Source: an uncultured Eubacteriales bacterium
Lineage (GTDB): Bacteria > Bacillota > Clostridia > Lachnospirales > Lachnospiraceae
DNA length: 33,962 nt
Assembly: GCA_900318615.1 (NCBI GenBank)
Contig: ONLK01000012.1
Location: 1 to 33,962, forward strand
Reading direction: 5' to 3'
A program made the position numbers and the translations under genes. The notes below the pieces were generated by a model, which was not told where the DNA came from, searched no databases, and was given only the letters and a program-made list of their open reading frames with translations. Numbering within the stretch: the first letter of the stretch is position 1; every line of letters starts with the position of its first letter. Of this stretch, positions 33,868-33,962 are shown piece by piece.

Positions 33868-33962
33868 GATATGAGTGTCAAAAGTACCTTTTGCCACTCA
33901 TTTATGATTACGCGTGGTTTCGTTGCTCCGCAACTCCCACCACGCTGCCACATTCGGCATTC
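33868..33962. repeat. Right arm of the 95-bp perfect inverted repeat
   Basis: This is the exact reverse complement of 5-99 and ends at the last base of the window. It is 83 bp past the ftsH stop. In transcription sense it reads the same way as the left arm reads behind queT, beginning GATATGAGTGTCAAAAG. Confidence 0.95.

Overview
The window looks like a complete assembly contig from a moderately GC-rich, low-to-mid GC Gram-positive anaerobe of the Clostridia, most likely Lachnospiraceae. This rests on the paired glgC/glgD genes, spoVG, the large Alu-containing SRP RNA, a DnaD/DnaI-type primosome, DUF5685 next to a J-domain protein, and strong AGGAGG-type ribosome binding sites. The genus is not called. 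Nearly everything is core chromosome. No transposase, phage gene, CRISPR array, integrase or toxin-antitoxin pair is visible.

Layout, left to right. (1) 5-99: one arm of a perfect 95-bp inverted repeat whose other arm ends the window (33868-33962). (2) 123-2282: queT (minus strand) behind a likely preQ1-I riboswitch, diverging from an HtrA-type serine protease. (3) 2346-4811: a first glgC-glgD operon, ending in a terminator shared with a convergent RlmI-type rRNA methyltransferase. (4) 6052-7327: SRP RNA, tadA and tRNA-Ser(CGA), an information-processing cluster. (5) 7371-8522: xpt and a zinc-ribbon MscL, convergent. (6) 8666-11387: an SbcD-like nuclease and a compact, apparently membrane-anchored SMC-like ATPase. 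(7) 11376-14684 (minus): dnaD, dnaI-like loader and a PRPP synthetase. (8) 15011-16393 (minus): murC. (9) 16685-19143: a second glgC-glgD operon, then spoVG. (10) 19685-22047 (minus): malQ and plsC. (11) 22184-26833: pyruvate kinase running into a two-component system. (12) 26862-28859: a small membrane zinc-ribbon protein, a DUF5685 protein and a J-domain protein. (13) 29064-33784: a cytidylate-kinase-like protein, pyrG (minus) and ftsH.

Functional themes are storage polysaccharide (two ADP-glucose pyrophosphorylase operons plus malQ) next to glycolysis (pyk), DNA replication and repair, nucleotide metabolism (xpt, prs, pyrG, kinase-like protein), envelope and stress functions (htrA, ftsH, mscL, murC, plsC), and translation (SRP RNA, tRNA, tadA, rRNA methylase, queuosine-precursor uptake).

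The best candidate for something undescribed is the DUF5685 protein at 27347-28210. It carries two Asp-rich motifs in helical context that look like the two metal-binding motifs of squalene/phytoene synthases, and it sits in a tight operon with a membrane zinc-ribbon protein and a Cys-tailed J-domain protein. Other points of note are the contig-end repeat, the two unequal GlgCD pairs, the short membrane-anchored SbcC/YhaN-like protein, a DnaA-box-like cluster on the murC terminator, and a structured spoVG leader.
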